64,000 nt of DNA from Taishania sp045629585. Lineage in GTDB: Bacteria > Bacteroidota > Bacteroidia > Flavobacteriales_D > Crocinitomicaceae. Positions within the stretch are counted from its first letter, which is position 1, and every line of letters begins with the position of its first letter. The translations under genes and the position numbers were made by a program. Below the pieces are notes generated by a model that saw only the letters and a program-made list of their open reading frames with translations, was not told the origin of the DNA and did no database searches. The stretch is taken from contig JAZQRM010000056.1 of assembly GCA_045629585.1 (NCBI GenBank), positions 1 through 64,000 on the forward strand, read 5' to 3'. Positions 18,564 through 27,603 of this stretch are shown here, piece by piece.

Positions 18564-19103
18564 TTACTCAGCTGAAGTTTCTTCAGTTGATGTTTCTTCT
18601 TCTGTACTTGCTTCAGTAGCTTCTTCAACTACCTCTTCTACTACAGGAGCATTTTTAGCTTCAACAGCCTTCGCTTTTGCTTCGTTCAAAACAGCTTCTG
18701 CTTGTAAACGAGCGATTCTTTCCTCTTCTTTAGATTTAACTAAATCAGTAGATTTACCAGCGATTTTTGCATCTTTATCAGCTAACCAAGCATTGAATTT
18801 CTCCTCAACTTGTGCTTCGTTTAATGCACCTTTTGCGATACCTTTAATCAAGTGATTTTTGTACAAAACACCTTTGTATGACATAATTGCACGAGCAGTA
18901 TCTGTCATTTCAGCACCAACTTGAACCCACTTCAAAGCTGAAGCAAAGTTAATGTCAATTGTTGCAGGGTTTGTGTTTGGATTGTAAACACCGATTTTCT
19001 CGATAAATTTACCATCTCTTTTTGCGCGTGCATCTGCCGCTACGATGTGGAAAATAGCGTTACCTTTCTTTCCGTGTCTTTGCAATCTAATACGAGTTGC
19101 CAT
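18564..19103 (-). CDS. rpsP: 30S ribosomal protein S16 with long acidic tail
   Basis: 179 residues, about twice the length of E. coli S16. Residues 1-80 are the S16 core (MATRIRLQRHGKKGNAIFHI, then ADARAKRDGKFIEKIGVYNP). Residues about 100-179 are a charged, Ala/Glu-rich extension predicted helical and disordered, ending in Glu/Thr/Ser repeats. Long S16 tails are seen in Bacteroidota, so this is lineage-typical rather than damage. First gene of the minus-strand unit, preceded by a TAnnTTTG box and a short leader with a hairpin. Confidence 0.95.
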   Translation of the reverse strand: MATRIRLQRHGKKGNAIFHIVAADARAKRDGKFIEKIGVYNPNTNPATIDINFASALKWVQVGAEMTDTARAIMSYKGVLYKNHLIKGIAKGALNEAQVEEKFNAWLADKDAKIAGKSTDLVKSKEEERIARLQAEAVLNEAKAKAVEAKNAPVVEEVVEEATEASTEEETSTEETSAE

Positions 19104-19121
19104 AGTAAAAAATTATTGTTT

Positions 19122-19136
19122 GGAGTACGAAACTCC
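19122..19136 (-). promoter_or_regulatory. Small hairpin in the rpsP leader
   Basis: GGAGT/ACTCC five-base stem with a five-base loop in the 5' leader, about 20 bases before the rpsP ATG. It could be a ribosomal-protein autoregulatory or stability element; this is inference only. Confidence 0.35.
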
Positions 19137-19161
19137 CGTTAATAAATAAAATTATTGGTTA

Positions 19162-19169
19162 CAAAGATA
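19162..19169 (-). promoter_or_regulatory. -7 promoter box of the rpsP operon (TATCTTTG)
   Basis: Exact TAnnTTTG match on the minus strand, 58 bases before the rpsP start codon. No convincing -33 TTTG was found. Confidence 0.5.
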
Positions 19170-19184
19170 TTACATTATTTGAAA

Positions 19185-19217
19185 TAAAAAAGGAGAAACC
19201 TTCCGATTTCTCCTCCT
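19185..19217 (-). terminator. Intrinsic terminator after the outer-membrane barrel gene
   Basis: Read on the minus strand: GGAGAAA, an 8-base loop, TTTCTCC, then a T run. It lies between the OMP gene end and the rpsP promoter. Confidence 0.75.
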
Positions 19218-19237
19218 TAAATTTGTTTTACTTGCGA

Positions 19238-20236
19238 TTAGAAGTTAAACTTCACCCCAACAGCTAAACCTAATTGATTAAAGTTTGTTGCTGAAGTCAT
19301 TACACTTTGTGCTTTGGACGGTTCAATATTTGTTTGTCCATACCCCATTGTATTAGATGTAGCATCTAATTCTGAAACATAATTAATCTCTTTTTCAAAA
19401 GTTGTCATTTCAGGTAATAAATCTTGTCCATTATACTCTGCACGGATATATTCACCTGATTTTCTAGACAATTGTAAAGATGTCAAAAATGCTTCTGCAA
19501 AAATACCAATTTTTTCAGATACCATGTAATTAACACCAATTGCACCTTTAAAACCAACTGTGAAATTTGCTTTTACTTTTTGCTCTGTAACTGTAGAATT
19601 AGTAACAATTCCATCATTAGTCAAACTCATTGTAGCCATACTAAATCCAGGATTTACGAAAGCTTTAGTGTCATCAGAAATAGTAATAACTGAACTTCCT
19701 GCAACTGGAACAACTAATCCCATTTTCGCATATCCACTAAACTTTTTCGATGCACCAGTACTAAAAACTAAAGTAGGGATCAATCTTAATTGTCCTGATT
19801 TAGTCGTAGCTTTAATTACTGCCCAGTTATCTTCTTGGATTGGGGCAATTTCTACACCTGGCATAGGAGGCGCCATAAACAAATTCATGCTACGGTTAGC
19901 TTCCAATACTGTAACTTCTGATCCTAAGTAGTAATTAATTCCTAACTCAATACCGAAGTGATCGTTAAACATATACCCTGGAGTCAATTGTAAATTAATT
20001 CCTGCTCCAGCACTATGATTAATTGACTTATTTGAAGATAATACCGTTTGTCTTTCCTGATTTGCTGCATTTACATTGATAACCCCTTCTGTACTTGTCC
20101 CTAATCCAGTCCCATCATTGTGTAAACGTCCTGGAAATCCAAATCCATAACCAACATTGATATCCCCATAAAAACCTTGTGCAGAAGCACCAAAAGACGC
20201 CATTAAAATAGCGGCAGAAAATACGATTCTTTTCAT
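19238..20236 (-). CDS. Outer-membrane beta-barrel protein
   Basis: 332 residues. A signal peptide (MKRIVFSAAILMASFGASAQ) is followed by alternating hydrophobic and polar strands (INLQLTPGYMFNDHFGIELGINYYLG and others, ending in the aromatic strand LAVGVKFNF), the pattern of a porin-like barrel. The frame is open 13 codons upstream, but the ATG at 20236 gives a canonical signal peptide. Single gene bounded by terminators on both sides. No ligand or channel role can be assigned. Confidence 0.8.
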   Translation of the reverse strand: MKRIVFSAAILMASFGASAQGFYGDINVGYGFGFPGRLHNDGTGLGTSTEGVINVNAANQERQTVLSSNKSINHSAGAGINLQLTPGYMFNDHFGIELGINYYLGSEVTVLEANRSMNLFMAPPMPGVEIAPIQEDNWAVIKATTKSGQLRLIPTLVFSTGASKKFSGYAKMGLVVPVAGSSVITISDDTKAFVNPGFSMATMSLTNDGIVTNSTVTEQKVKANFTVGFKGAIGVNYMVSEKIGIFAEAFLTSLQLSRKSGEYIRAEYNGQDLLPEMTTFEKEINYVSELDATSNTMGYGQTNIEPSKAQSVMTSATNFNQLGLAVGVKFNF

Positions 20237-20403
20237 TTTTAAAAATTTAAGTTGTATAAACTTGTTTAAATTCAATTGTAAACTAGGACTAATATAATCG
20301 AATTTAGAATTACAGCTGCAAAATAGTTAACATTTTTTTTACAAAAAGTGCTAATTATAAAAACGCACTATTCATCAGCCTTTAAAAGAATTATTCACTG
20401 CAT

Positions 20404-20434
20404 AAAAAAGGGCGCATATTATTATGCACCCCTA
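20404..20434 (-). terminator. Intrinsic terminator after the aminotransferase gene
   Basis: GGGTGCATA / TATGCGCCC stem (one G-U pair), loop ATAA, and a T run on the minus strand. Confidence 0.75.
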
Positions 20435-20453
20435 GTATTATTAAGTTTGAAAT

Positions 20454-21653
20454 TTAACGAATCGTACCTGGATATTGCTCTAATGCTTTCGCCAAACAAA
20501 TAACCGCATTTTTTAAAGCTTCTTTGTTCAAAACATAAGCTAATCTTGCTTCTTGCTTACCTAAACCAGGAGTTGCATAAAAACCATTAGCAGGAGCCAT
20601 CATAACCGTTTGCCCTTCGTATTCAAATTCTTCTAACAACCACTGACAAAATTTCTCTGCGTCATCAACTGGAAACTTTGCTATACAATAAAAAGCACCG
20701 CTAGGCTTCGCGCAGAAAACACCTGGTATATTATTCAATCCATCTACCATTACATCACGACGCTCTACATACTCTTTTTGCACTTCATCAAAATAACTTT
20801 GTGGAGTATCTAAAGCGGACTCTGCACCAATTTGTTCAATTGTTGGAGGAGACAAACGCGCCTGTGCAAATTTCATAACACCTGCCATTAATGCATTATT
20901 GCGAGAAACTATGGCACCAATTCGAGCACCACACATAGAATAACGTTTGGAAACCGAATCAATCATGATCACATTTTCATCCAATCCTTCCAAATTCATT
21001 ACAGAATGTGCTGTTGCACCATCATAACAAAACTCACGATAAACTTCATCAGCAAATAGAAACAAATTATGCTCTTTAACGATAGTCGCCAATTGCCCTA
21101 ACTCTTCTTTACTATATAAATAACCAGTTGGATTACCCGGATTACAAATGACAATCGCCTTCGTTTTTGCAGTAATCTTTGCTTCAATCTCCGAAATTGG
21201 AGGTAAGGCAAACCCGTTTTCAATATGTGCTGTAACAGGAACTACAGTAAGTCCTGCTGCAACTGCAAAACCATTGTAGTTCGCATAAAAAGGCTCCGGA
21301 ATAATTATTTCATCCCCTGGATTACAAGTCGCCATAAATCCAAAAGTCAATGCTTCAGAACCTCCAGTTGTAACAATAATATCATCTGAAGAAACAGAAA
21401 TACCCACTTTTTTGTACGCTTCAACCAATTTATCTCTGTAACTGGCAAATCCGGCAGAATGACTATACTCTAAAACTTTGATATCTGCATTCTTCATTGC
21501 ATCTATCGCTATTTTGGGCGTTTCAATATCTGGTTGTCCTATATTCAAGTGATGAACCTTTAATCCACGTGCATACGCTCCCTCTGCAAAAGGAACCAAT
21601 TTTCGAATTGGAGAAGCTGGCATAGCTAGCGCTTTAGAAGAAATTTCTGGCAT
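20454..21653 (-). CDS. Class I pyridoxal-phosphate aminotransferase (aspartate-aminotransferase type)
   Basis: 399 residues, fold type I. Visible: NIGQPDIETP near the N terminus, NPGNPTGYLY at the coenzyme site, FADEVYREF, and the PLP-lysine segment SVSKRYSMCGARIG (Lys near 235). Likely aspartate or broad-range amino-acid transamination in the cytoplasm; the exact substrate is not set by sequence. An upstream in-frame ATG exists at 21677, but MPEISSKALAMP at 21653 matches close family N termini and leaves space for the promoter box. Single gene with its own terminator. Confidence 0.88.
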   Translation of the reverse strand: MPEISSKALAMPASPIRKLVPFAEGAYARGLKVHHLNIGQPDIETPKIAIDAMKNADIKVLEYSHSAGFASYRDKLVEAYKKVGISVSSDDIIVTTGGSEALTFGFMATCNPGDEIIIPEPFYANYNGFAVAAGLTVVPVTAHIENGFALPPISEIEAKITAKTKAIVICNPGNPTGYLYSKEELGQLATIVKEHNLFLFADEVYREFCYDGATAHSVMNLEGLDENVIMIDSVSKRYSMCGARIGAIVSRNNALMAGVMKFAQARLSPPTIEQIGAESALDTPQSYFDEVQKEYVERRDVMVDGLNNIPGVFCAKPSGAFYCIAKFPVDDAEKFCQWLLEEFEYEGQTVMMAPANGFYATPGLGKQEARLAYVLNKEALKNAVICLAKALEQYPGTIR

Positions 21654-21674
21654 AATAGTTTGTAATTTATTCGG

Positions 21675-21682
21675 CAAATATA
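21675..21682 (-). promoter_or_regulatory. -7 promoter box of the aminotransferase gene (TATATTTG)
   Basis: Exact TAnnTTTG match on the minus strand, 21 bases before the ATG at 21653. -33 element not clear. Confidence 0.45.
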
Positions 21683-21849
21683 AAGCTTTAAGCCCTATAA
21701 ATATTCTTTTTTTTTAGGTAACCCTCAACATTAACCTCAGATATTATGCTTGCATAAAGAATAGTGGGAGGTCATAAATAGCTCGAATTGGAATATAAAG
21801 GAGAATACCTTATTTAAATGCTATTTTTACAATCCCAAAAAGATAACTA

Positions 21850-23106
21850 ATGACAAAAACAGATCCATACGCAGCACTACGCATTACAGAATTCAGATGG
21901 TTTATGTTTGTTCGATTTGCACTAGTTTTTGCATGGTCTATGCAGTTTATACTCATTGAATGGCAAGTCTATAAGATGACTAACAGCGCCCTTCATCTTG
22001 GATATATTGGCCTAGTGGAAATAATTCCAGCGTTATCCATGGCTCTTTTTGCAGGACACATTGTCGATCGACGTGAAAAAAAAGGACTACTCCAAAAATG
22101 CATTATCGGTTTTTCAGTAATTAGTCTAGGCCTCTTCCTACTAACCTTGAATAAGATATCTTTCGTGTTACCAAAAAATTGGATCTTGATAGGAATATAT
22201 GCTATGGTTTTTCTCGGAGGTTTTTTACGTGCATTTATCGGACCAACCGTCTTTTCATTAGTTTCCCTACTCGTTCCGAAATCTATTTATCCTAATGCAG
22301 CAACATGGAATAGTTCAACTTTTCAAGCGGCGACAATTCTAGGTGCGTCAATCGCAGGTTTCTCTATTTATTGGATCGGTGTCAATTATTCGCTCTTCAT
22401 CATATTTGGTTTAACCATTATTGCATTAATTGGCCTTTTAAATATAAAGCCTAAGCCCATACTGAACACCAAAATCAATGAGCCTTTAAAAGAAAGCCTA
22501 ACAAGTGGATTGCGATTTGTATTCAACAATAAAATAATATTAGGAGCAATGACCCTAGATATGATTGCAGTACTTTTTGGTGGAGCGGTAGCACTTTTGC
22601 CCATCTTTGCTCAAGACATTTTAAATGTTGGTCCTAAAGGATTTGGATTTTTACGTGCAGCACCCGCTATTGGAGCTGTAATAGCACTAATTGGAACAGC
22701 ACATATACCCATCACAAAAAAAACAGGTAAAAAATTATTAATCGCCATTTTCCTCTTTGGCTGTTGCATCATCGGATTTGGACTTTCTACTATCTATTGG
22801 GTTTCTCTACTTTTATTATTCTTTAGCGGAATGACGGACGCGGTATCGATGGTCATTCGTCAAACAATATTACAATTAGAAACCCCAGACGAAATGAAAG
22901 GAAGGGTCTCTTCCGTAAATATGATGTTTGTTGGCTCGTCAAATGAATTAGGTGCATTTGAAAGCGGATTAGCAGCAAAGTTATTGGGACCTGTAAAAGC
23001 AGTCGTATTTGGTGGAACTATTACCTTACTATCCGTATGTACCACCGCTCTATTCAGTGATAAATTCCGTAATTTAGAACTAGAATCCGAGCTGAAAAAT
23101 AAATAA
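21850..23106 (+). CDS. MFS transporter (MFS_3 / EntS-like)
   Basis: 418 residues with about 12 predicted transmembrane helices. The N-terminal half carries the RFALVFAWSMQFILIEWQVY helix and the loop motif GHIVDRREKKGLL, which is motif A-like. C-terminal half has GATVALLPIFA-like and SSNELGAFESG helices seen in MFS_3 exporters related to the enterobactin exporter. Inner-membrane exporter; substrate unknown. It is 1 base upstream of the VanX-like peptidase gene and shares an operon with a DtxR-type regulator, so a metal- or metallophore-related role is possible but not shown. Confidence 0.85.
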   Translation: MTKTDPYAALRITEFRWFMFVRFALVFAWSMQFILIEWQVYKMTNSALHLGYIGLVEIIPALSMALFAGHIVDRREKKGLLQKCIIGFSVISLGLFLLTLNKISFVLPKNWILIGIYAMVFLGGFLRAFIGPTVFSLVSLLVPKSIYPNAATWNSSTFQAATILGASIAGFSIYWIGVNYSLFIIFGLTIIALIGLLNIKPKPILNTKINEPLKESLTSGLRFVFNNKIILGAMTLDMIAVLFGGAVALLPIFAQDILNVGPKGFGFLRAAPAIGAVIALIGTAHIPITKKTGKKLLIAIFLFGCCIIGFGLSTIYWVSLLLLFFSGMTDAVSMVIRQTILQLETPDEMKGRVSSVNMMFVGSSNELGAFESGLAAKLLGPVKAVVFGGTITLLSVCTTALFSDKFRNLELESELKNK

Positions 23107-23107
23107 T

Positions 23108-23887
23108 ATGACATTTTATCACCCACTTTTGGTTATCATTTGTTTCATTACTAGCTGTACAGTGAAACAACCAAGTAAAGATTCAACAACAATTGATTTT
23201 CCTGTCTGTGAAAAGATAAATACTGAGCCAATTAAACCAAAGGAAACTAAAAAAACACTTAAATATCATGACCTAAGTGAATATGGTTTAGTCGATATAT
23301 TATCCGTTGATTCATCCATTCAAGTCGATCTGAAATATGCAACGAATGATAATTTCATGAAACACCAATTGTATTTTAATATAGAGCGTGCCTATTTGCA
23401 AAAAGATGTTGCCGAAAGACTTACAAAAGCACAAACATTATTGAAATCACTTCATCCAAAATATTCTTTATTGGTTTACGATGCCGCGCGTCCAGTTGAA
23501 GTGCAACAACGCATGTGGGATGCTTTGGATTCAATTCCTGTTAATAAAAGAATCCGATTTGTTAGTAATCCAAAAAATCACAGTTTACATAATTACGGGG
23601 CCGCAGTAGATTTAACGATCATCGATGAACAAGGAAATCCACTAGATATGGGAGCAGGATATGATGACATTCGTGAAATTGCTTATCCAAGATTAGAAAA
23701 AGAATTTTTAGATAAAGGGGAACTAACAGCCAAACAAATTGAAAATAGAATGCTACTCCGAAAAGTAATGAGCCATGGTGGCTTTACTGTACTCCCAACA
23801 GAATGGTGGCACTTTAATGCTTGCGACCGTGCGACAGCTAAAGCAAAATATTCTGTATTTTTGAAAGAACCTAAAGAAGGAGAATAG
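23108..23887 (+). CDS. VanX-like D-alanyl-D-alanine dipeptidase (M15D), lipoprotein
   Basis: 259 residues. Lipobox ITSC within the first 18 residues indicates an envelope lipoprotein. The M15 zinc site is visible: SLHNYGAAVDL (SxHxxGxAxD, two ligands) and EWWHFN (general-base Glu and third His). Family members cleave D-Ala-D-Ala or other cell-wall dipeptides. Being anchored in the envelope suggests peptidoglycan turnover or recycling rather than vancomycin resistance. Operon with the MFS gene before it and the regulator gene after it, which starts at the next base. Confidence 0.88.
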   Translation: MTFYHPLLVIICFITSCTVKQPSKDSTTIDFPVCEKINTEPIKPKETKKTLKYHDLSEYGLVDILSVDSSIQVDLKYATNDNFMKHQLYFNIERAYLQKDVAERLTKAQTLLKSLHPKYSLLVYDAARPVEVQQRMWDALDSIPVNKRIRFVSNPKNHSLHNYGAAVDLTIIDEQGNPLDMGAGYDDIREIAYPRLEKEFLDKGELTAKQIENRMLLRKVMSHGGFTVLPTEWWHFNACDRATAKAKYSVFLKEPKEGE

Positions 23888-24562
23888 ATGTATACCGTAA
23901 CAGAAGAAAATTACCTAAAAGCAATAGCCTACCTAACCTATTTAATTGGACAAACAGGAGTAGGTACAAACGACCTTGCGGCACACCTTAATGTAAAGCC
24001 AGCAACAGTTACCGACATGTTGAAAAAATTAAAAGAAAGAGAAGCTGTTGATTACAAAAAATACGGGAAGATTTCACTCACCGACTCTGGAAAGATTATC
24101 GCAAATTTACTTATCAGAAAGCATAGATTGTGGGAAACTTTTATGTACGAAAAATTAGGGTTTGGATGGGATGAAGTCCACGAAGTAGCGGAACAGTTAG
24201 AACACATCAATTCCACAAAATTAACCGATTCTTTAGAAGAATTTCTAGGTTTCCCACGTGTTGACCCACATGGAGATGTAATCCCTGATAGAAATGGCGT
24301 GATCATTCACCCCTTTTCACGTCTTTTATCTGATGTAGAACCGGAAAGTATTTGTAAGGTAATTGCAGTTAAAGACAATTCAAATGATTTCTTACAATAT
24401 GCTGAAAAAGTAGGAATTCAGCTCGGTAAAATCTTTAAACTAGATTCAAGAGAGAAATTTGATAGAAGTGTAACCATCCGCATTGATGAAGAGGTAAAAC
24501 TACTATCCGATAAATTTGCTGGAAATATTTTTGTGGTGGTAGAAGGGGATGAAGGTTTTTAA
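23888..24562 (+). CDS. DtxR/MntR-family metal-dependent transcriptional regulator
   Basis: 224 residues. Winged helix at about 1-65 (VGTNDLAAHLNVKPATVTDMLKKL), dimerisation/metal domain at about 66-140 with HRLWETF and an HEVAEQLEH stretch holding His/Glu ligands, and a C-terminal FeoA/SH3-like domain (about 150-224). Family members sense Fe(II) or Mn(II) and repress metal uptake genes. It begins directly after the peptidase stop. Its last 4 bases overlap the end of the convergent lpxH gene. Confidence 0.9.
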   Translation: MYTVTEENYLKAIAYLTYLIGQTGVGTNDLAAHLNVKPATVTDMLKKLKEREAVDYKKYGKISLTDSGKIIANLLIRKHRLWETFMYEKLGFGWDEVHEVAEQLEHINSTKLTDSLEEFLGFPRVDPHGDVIPDRNGVIIHPFSRLLSDVEPESICKVIAVKDNSNDFLQYAEKVGIQLGKIFKLDSREKFDRSVTIRIDEEVKLLSDKFAGNIFVVVEGDEGF

Positions 24563-25308
24563 TCTTCCCACTTCAATAATTGACATTTTTCACCATCAAA
24601 AACAGCGTAAGTATTGTAATTAATCCATTCACCTAAATTAATATAAGTCGAATTTACACCAACTTTTATTTCCATCGGTAAATGTCTATGTCCAAAAATG
24701 AAATAATCAACGTGCTGTCTAGTCAACACTCGCTTGGCATATTGAGCAAGCCATTCATTCTCTTCTCCTAAAAATTGTTGATCACCTTCACCTGTTGCAG
24801 CCCTACTTGATTTAGAAGATCGATCTGCCAACCAAATTCCAAAGTTGGGATGCAATCTTGCAAATAACCATTGACAAACGCTACTTGCAAAAATCTTTTT
24901 TAAGAATTTGTATCCTTTATCACCTGGGCCTAGACCATCACCATGTCCAATGAAAAACTTTTTACCATTAAAATCACGAACGATCGGTTCACGGTAAAGT
25001 GTTACACCAAGTTCTTTCGGTAAATAATCAAAAATCCACATATCGTGGTTTCCTGTAAATATATAGATTGGAATACCTGCATCCGTTAATTCAGCAATGG
25101 CACCTAGTAAACGGACAAAACCGCGTGGAATTGCCCGTTTATATTCAAACCAAAAATCAAAAATATCTCCTACAAGATAAATTTCTTTCGCATCTTTAGC
25201 TACCTCTCTTAACCAACATACAATTCGTTTTTCACGCTTTAAACTCTCCTCATAATTCGGAGCTCCTAAATGAAAATCGGATGCAAAATAGATTTTTGTT
25301 CGTTCCAC
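24559..25308 (-). CDS. lpxH: UDP-2,3-diacylglucosamine hydrolase LpxH, GTG start
   Basis: 249 residues, calcineurin-like phosphoesterase. Metal-binding motifs: FASDFHLGAPN, GDIFDFW, GNHD, GHGDG and FGHRHLP, in that order. It removes UMP from UDP-2,3-diacylglucosamine to make lipid X in lipid A synthesis, at the inner face of the inner membrane. The start is a GTG (no usable ATG), 6 bases after the stop of the TlpA-like gene. Last gene of the gatB operon; it overlaps the convergent regulator gene by 4 bases. Confidence 0.9.
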   Translation of the reverse strand: MERTKIYFASDFHLGAPNYEESLKREKRIVCWLREVAKDAKEIYLVGDIFDFWFEYKRAIPRGFVRLLGAIAELTDAGIPIYIFTGNHDMWIFDYLPKELGVTLYREPIVRDFNGKKFFIGHGDGLGPGDKGYKFLKKIFASSVCQWLFARLHPNFGIWLADRSSKSSRAATGEGDQQFLGEENEWLAQYAKRVLTRQHVDYFIFGHRHLPMEIKVGVNSTYINLGEWINYNTYAVFDGEKCQLLKWED

Positions 25309-25314
25309 AAATAA

Positions 25315-26430
25315 TTATTTACCTAATAATTGAGAAACCACGCGCTCTAAATCCGCACCGCGTAAATTTGTTTGTATGATTTTTCCTTCTTGATCGATCA
25401 GAACAGTAAAAGGAATAGATTTAACAGCATACTTTGCACCAGCAGCGCTTTGCCATTTCTTTAAATCAGAAACGTGATTTGGCCACTTTAAATTATCTTG
25501 TTCAATTGCTTGTTTCCAACGATCCAAATTATCGTCCAGAGAAACGCTCATCACTGTAAAACCTTTGTCTTTGTATTTATCATAAAGTGCCACTACATGA
25601 GGATTTTCTTTACGACATGGCCCACACCAAGAAGCCCAAAAATCTAATAAAACAACTTTTCCTTTTAAATCGGACAACTTCATTTTGGTTTTACGATCCA
25701 GCATCAATTCTTCGAAATCGGGTGCTACTTTACCAACAGCTATAGGATTTCCAACATCTTTCTCCATCTTTTTCACTTGATACGCTTGCGCTACACCTTG
25801 CACCGTTGGACTTTGCGGGAAAGATTTCATTAAATCATTCACTACGATTTCATAAGAACCAAAATCTTGTTCCGGATCCAAAACATTTAATAAACCAATT
25901 AAGGCTGGTGAGCCAACATTACTTTGATAATACTCATTAACTGTTACCTTAAATTTTTCAAATTCTTGGTTCGTTTGTGCATTTAACGCATTTGCATCTA
26001 AAGGATTTTGTTGTGCTTTTATCGTATTTTCCTGTCTGATTCTATGATAACCTTCGTAGGAATTAAAAAACTTCTGTAAGCGATCACTCTCTTCAGAGCC
26101 AACAATATTGGAATGTTGATTGAAATTTTTGGCGTCTCCATAGATTTTATAATCTCCATTAGCCCGAACAATAAGCTGATGTCCACTATCCTTATAACGG
26201 AAAACGTAGAAATCTTCAGTCGGCACATCTATGGCCATAGAAAATTTCCCATCTTTAGACAAAACGCTACTGTTCAGATTTACGTATTGCCCATTTCCCA
26301 TAAAACGAGATACAAATATTGAATCCCCTTTTGCTCCATTAACAATTTCACCTGAAACGGTTGCTTTCACTTGCGCTTCAGTGGTAAACGCTACACCAAT
26401 GAATGCTAAAATTCCAACAAATTTCTTCAT
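25315..26430 (-). CDS. TlpA-family thiol-disulfide oxidoreductase with DUF4369
   Basis: 371 residues. Signal peptide (MKKFVGILAFIGVAFTTEAQ), N-terminal DUF4369-like beta domain (about 22-115), helical middle and a C-terminal thioredoxin domain with WASWCGPCRKENP (CxxC near 271-274) and cis-Pro SIPFTVL. Envelope reductase for periplasmic disulfides, possibly heme-protein maturation. Sits 3 bases after a second protein of the same architecture; the pair is probably a tandem duplication. Confidence 0.9.
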   Translation of the reverse strand: MKKFVGILAFIGVAFTTEAQVKATVSGEIVNGAKGDSIFVSRFMGNGQYVNLNSSVLSKDGKFSMAIDVPTEDFYVFRYKDSGHQLIVRANGDYKIYGDAKNFNQHSNIVGSEESDRLQKFFNSYEGYHRIRQENTIKAQQNPLDANALNAQTNQEFEKFKVTVNEYYQSNVGSPALIGLLNVLDPEQDFGSYEIVVNDLMKSFPQSPTVQGVAQAYQVKKMEKDVGNPIAVGKVAPDFEELMLDRKTKMKLSDLKGKVVLLDFWASWCGPCRKENPHVVALYDKYKDKGFTVMSVSLDDNLDRWKQAIEQDNLKWPNHVSDLKKWQSAAGAKYAVKSIPFTVLIDQEGKIIQTNLRGADLERVVSQLLGK

Positions 26431-26433
26431 GTA

Positions 26434-27603
26434 TTAAGATTTGAATATTTCTTTTAGTTTTTGTTCTAATGCTTCTCCTCTCAACCCTTCTGCAATAATA
26501 TTGCCATCTTTTCCTACTAACACTGTATAGGGTATAGAACTAAACCCATACAACTTTGTAACCATTGATTTCCACCCCTTTAAATCAGACACGTGATTTG
26601 GCCAAATTAATCCATCTTGTTCAATTGCTACTAGCCAATCTGCTTTACGTTCATCTAAAGAAACAGAAAAAATCTCAAAACCTTTTTCCTTATATTTTTT
26701 GTAAAGCTGAACTACTTTTGGATTTTCCTTACGGCATGGTCCGCACCATGAAGCCCAAAAGTCAATCAAAACAACCTTACCTTTTAAATCAGATAAACGT
26801 CTTTCAATATCCTCTGTATCTAGCATCACTATTTCAAGCGCTTTCTTTTTTCCTGAAATCATCATTTGATAGTCAGCGAATCCATTAATAACCTGATTCA
26901 CTTGCATATCAAAGGAATTAGCCAATGGATTTCCCGCATATTTACGAGAATATGCCGCATTCATTTCCTTTAGGATTGGCAAATAAGTAGAATCCCAATA
27001 CTGAAATCCCATTGTTGGTAGCAAACTATTAGAAAGAACCAAGTTAAAAGAAGAGGAAGGATTCTTTTTAATGTGATCTACCGCAAACTGATCAACCACC
27101 TTTTTATAGACCATAAATTCCTTTACCATCTGATCCTGTGTCATCTGGTCTTGCTTCAACATAATGGCATTTTGTCCATCCATCATCGTTTTTAGCAAAC
27201 GCATATACTTTTGGTATTCTCCTCCCCACTCTACTCCTGAAAGACGAACGCTTGTATTTAAATCAGCTAAATCACCTTCAACATGAATAGAATCGCCTGG
27301 TTGTGCTGTCAAAACAAGTCCATTATCCGGATTTGTCCCAATTTGTAGGATATACATTCCCATACCAGGAATATTGGTACGCAACTTAAAGGTCCCCTTA
27401 TCATCAATTGTTCCTTGATCAACAAGAACACGACCGTTTTGGGATTCTGTAACAATAGCAATAGGCTGTCCCGCTGCTGAAGTTAGAGCACCCTCTATAA
27501 CTAAATTCACCTCTCCAATCTGGGAGTTCTCCTGCTCATTACTATTCCCACATGAGGAAAGCACTAAAGCGACAGCACTAAAAAGTACACCTATTTTTCT
27601 CAT
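26434..27603 (-). CDS. TlpA-family thiol-disulfide oxidoreductase, lipoprotein
   Basis: 389 residues. Lipobox LSSC at the N terminus gives an envelope-anchored form. Same architecture as the next gene downstream: beta-rich DUF4369-like N-terminal half and a thioredoxin domain with WASWCGPCRKENPK (near 284-297) and SSIPYTVLV. The start ATG overlaps the gatB stop (TAATG). Unlike its neighbour it carries a lipobox, so the two may work in different envelope sites. Confidence 0.9.
   Translation of the reverse strand: MRKIGVLFSAVALVLSSCGNSNEQENSQIGEVNLVIEGALTSAAGQPIAIVTESQNGRVLVDQGTIDDKGTFKLRTNIPGMGMYILQIGTNPDNGLVLTAQPGDSIHVEGDLADLNTSVRLSGVEWGGEYQKYMRLLKTMMDGQNAIMLKQDQMTQDQMVKEFMVYKKVVDQFAVDHIKKNPSSSFNLVLSNSLLPTMGFQYWDSTYLPILKEMNAAYSRKYAGNPLANSFDMQVNQVINGFADYQMMISGKKKALEIVMLDTEDIERRLSDLKGKVVLIDFWASWCGPCRKENPKVVQLYKKYKEKGFEIFSVSLDERKADWLVAIEQDGLIWPNHVSDLKGWKSMVTKLYGFSSIPYTVLVGKDGNIIAEGLRGEALEQKLKEIFKS

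Noticed and set aside
19560..19931. 123-codon frame antisense to the outer-membrane barrel gene
   Set aside because: Shadow of a beta-barrel gene; no start context or domain, while the opposite strand has a clear signal peptide and barrel pattern.
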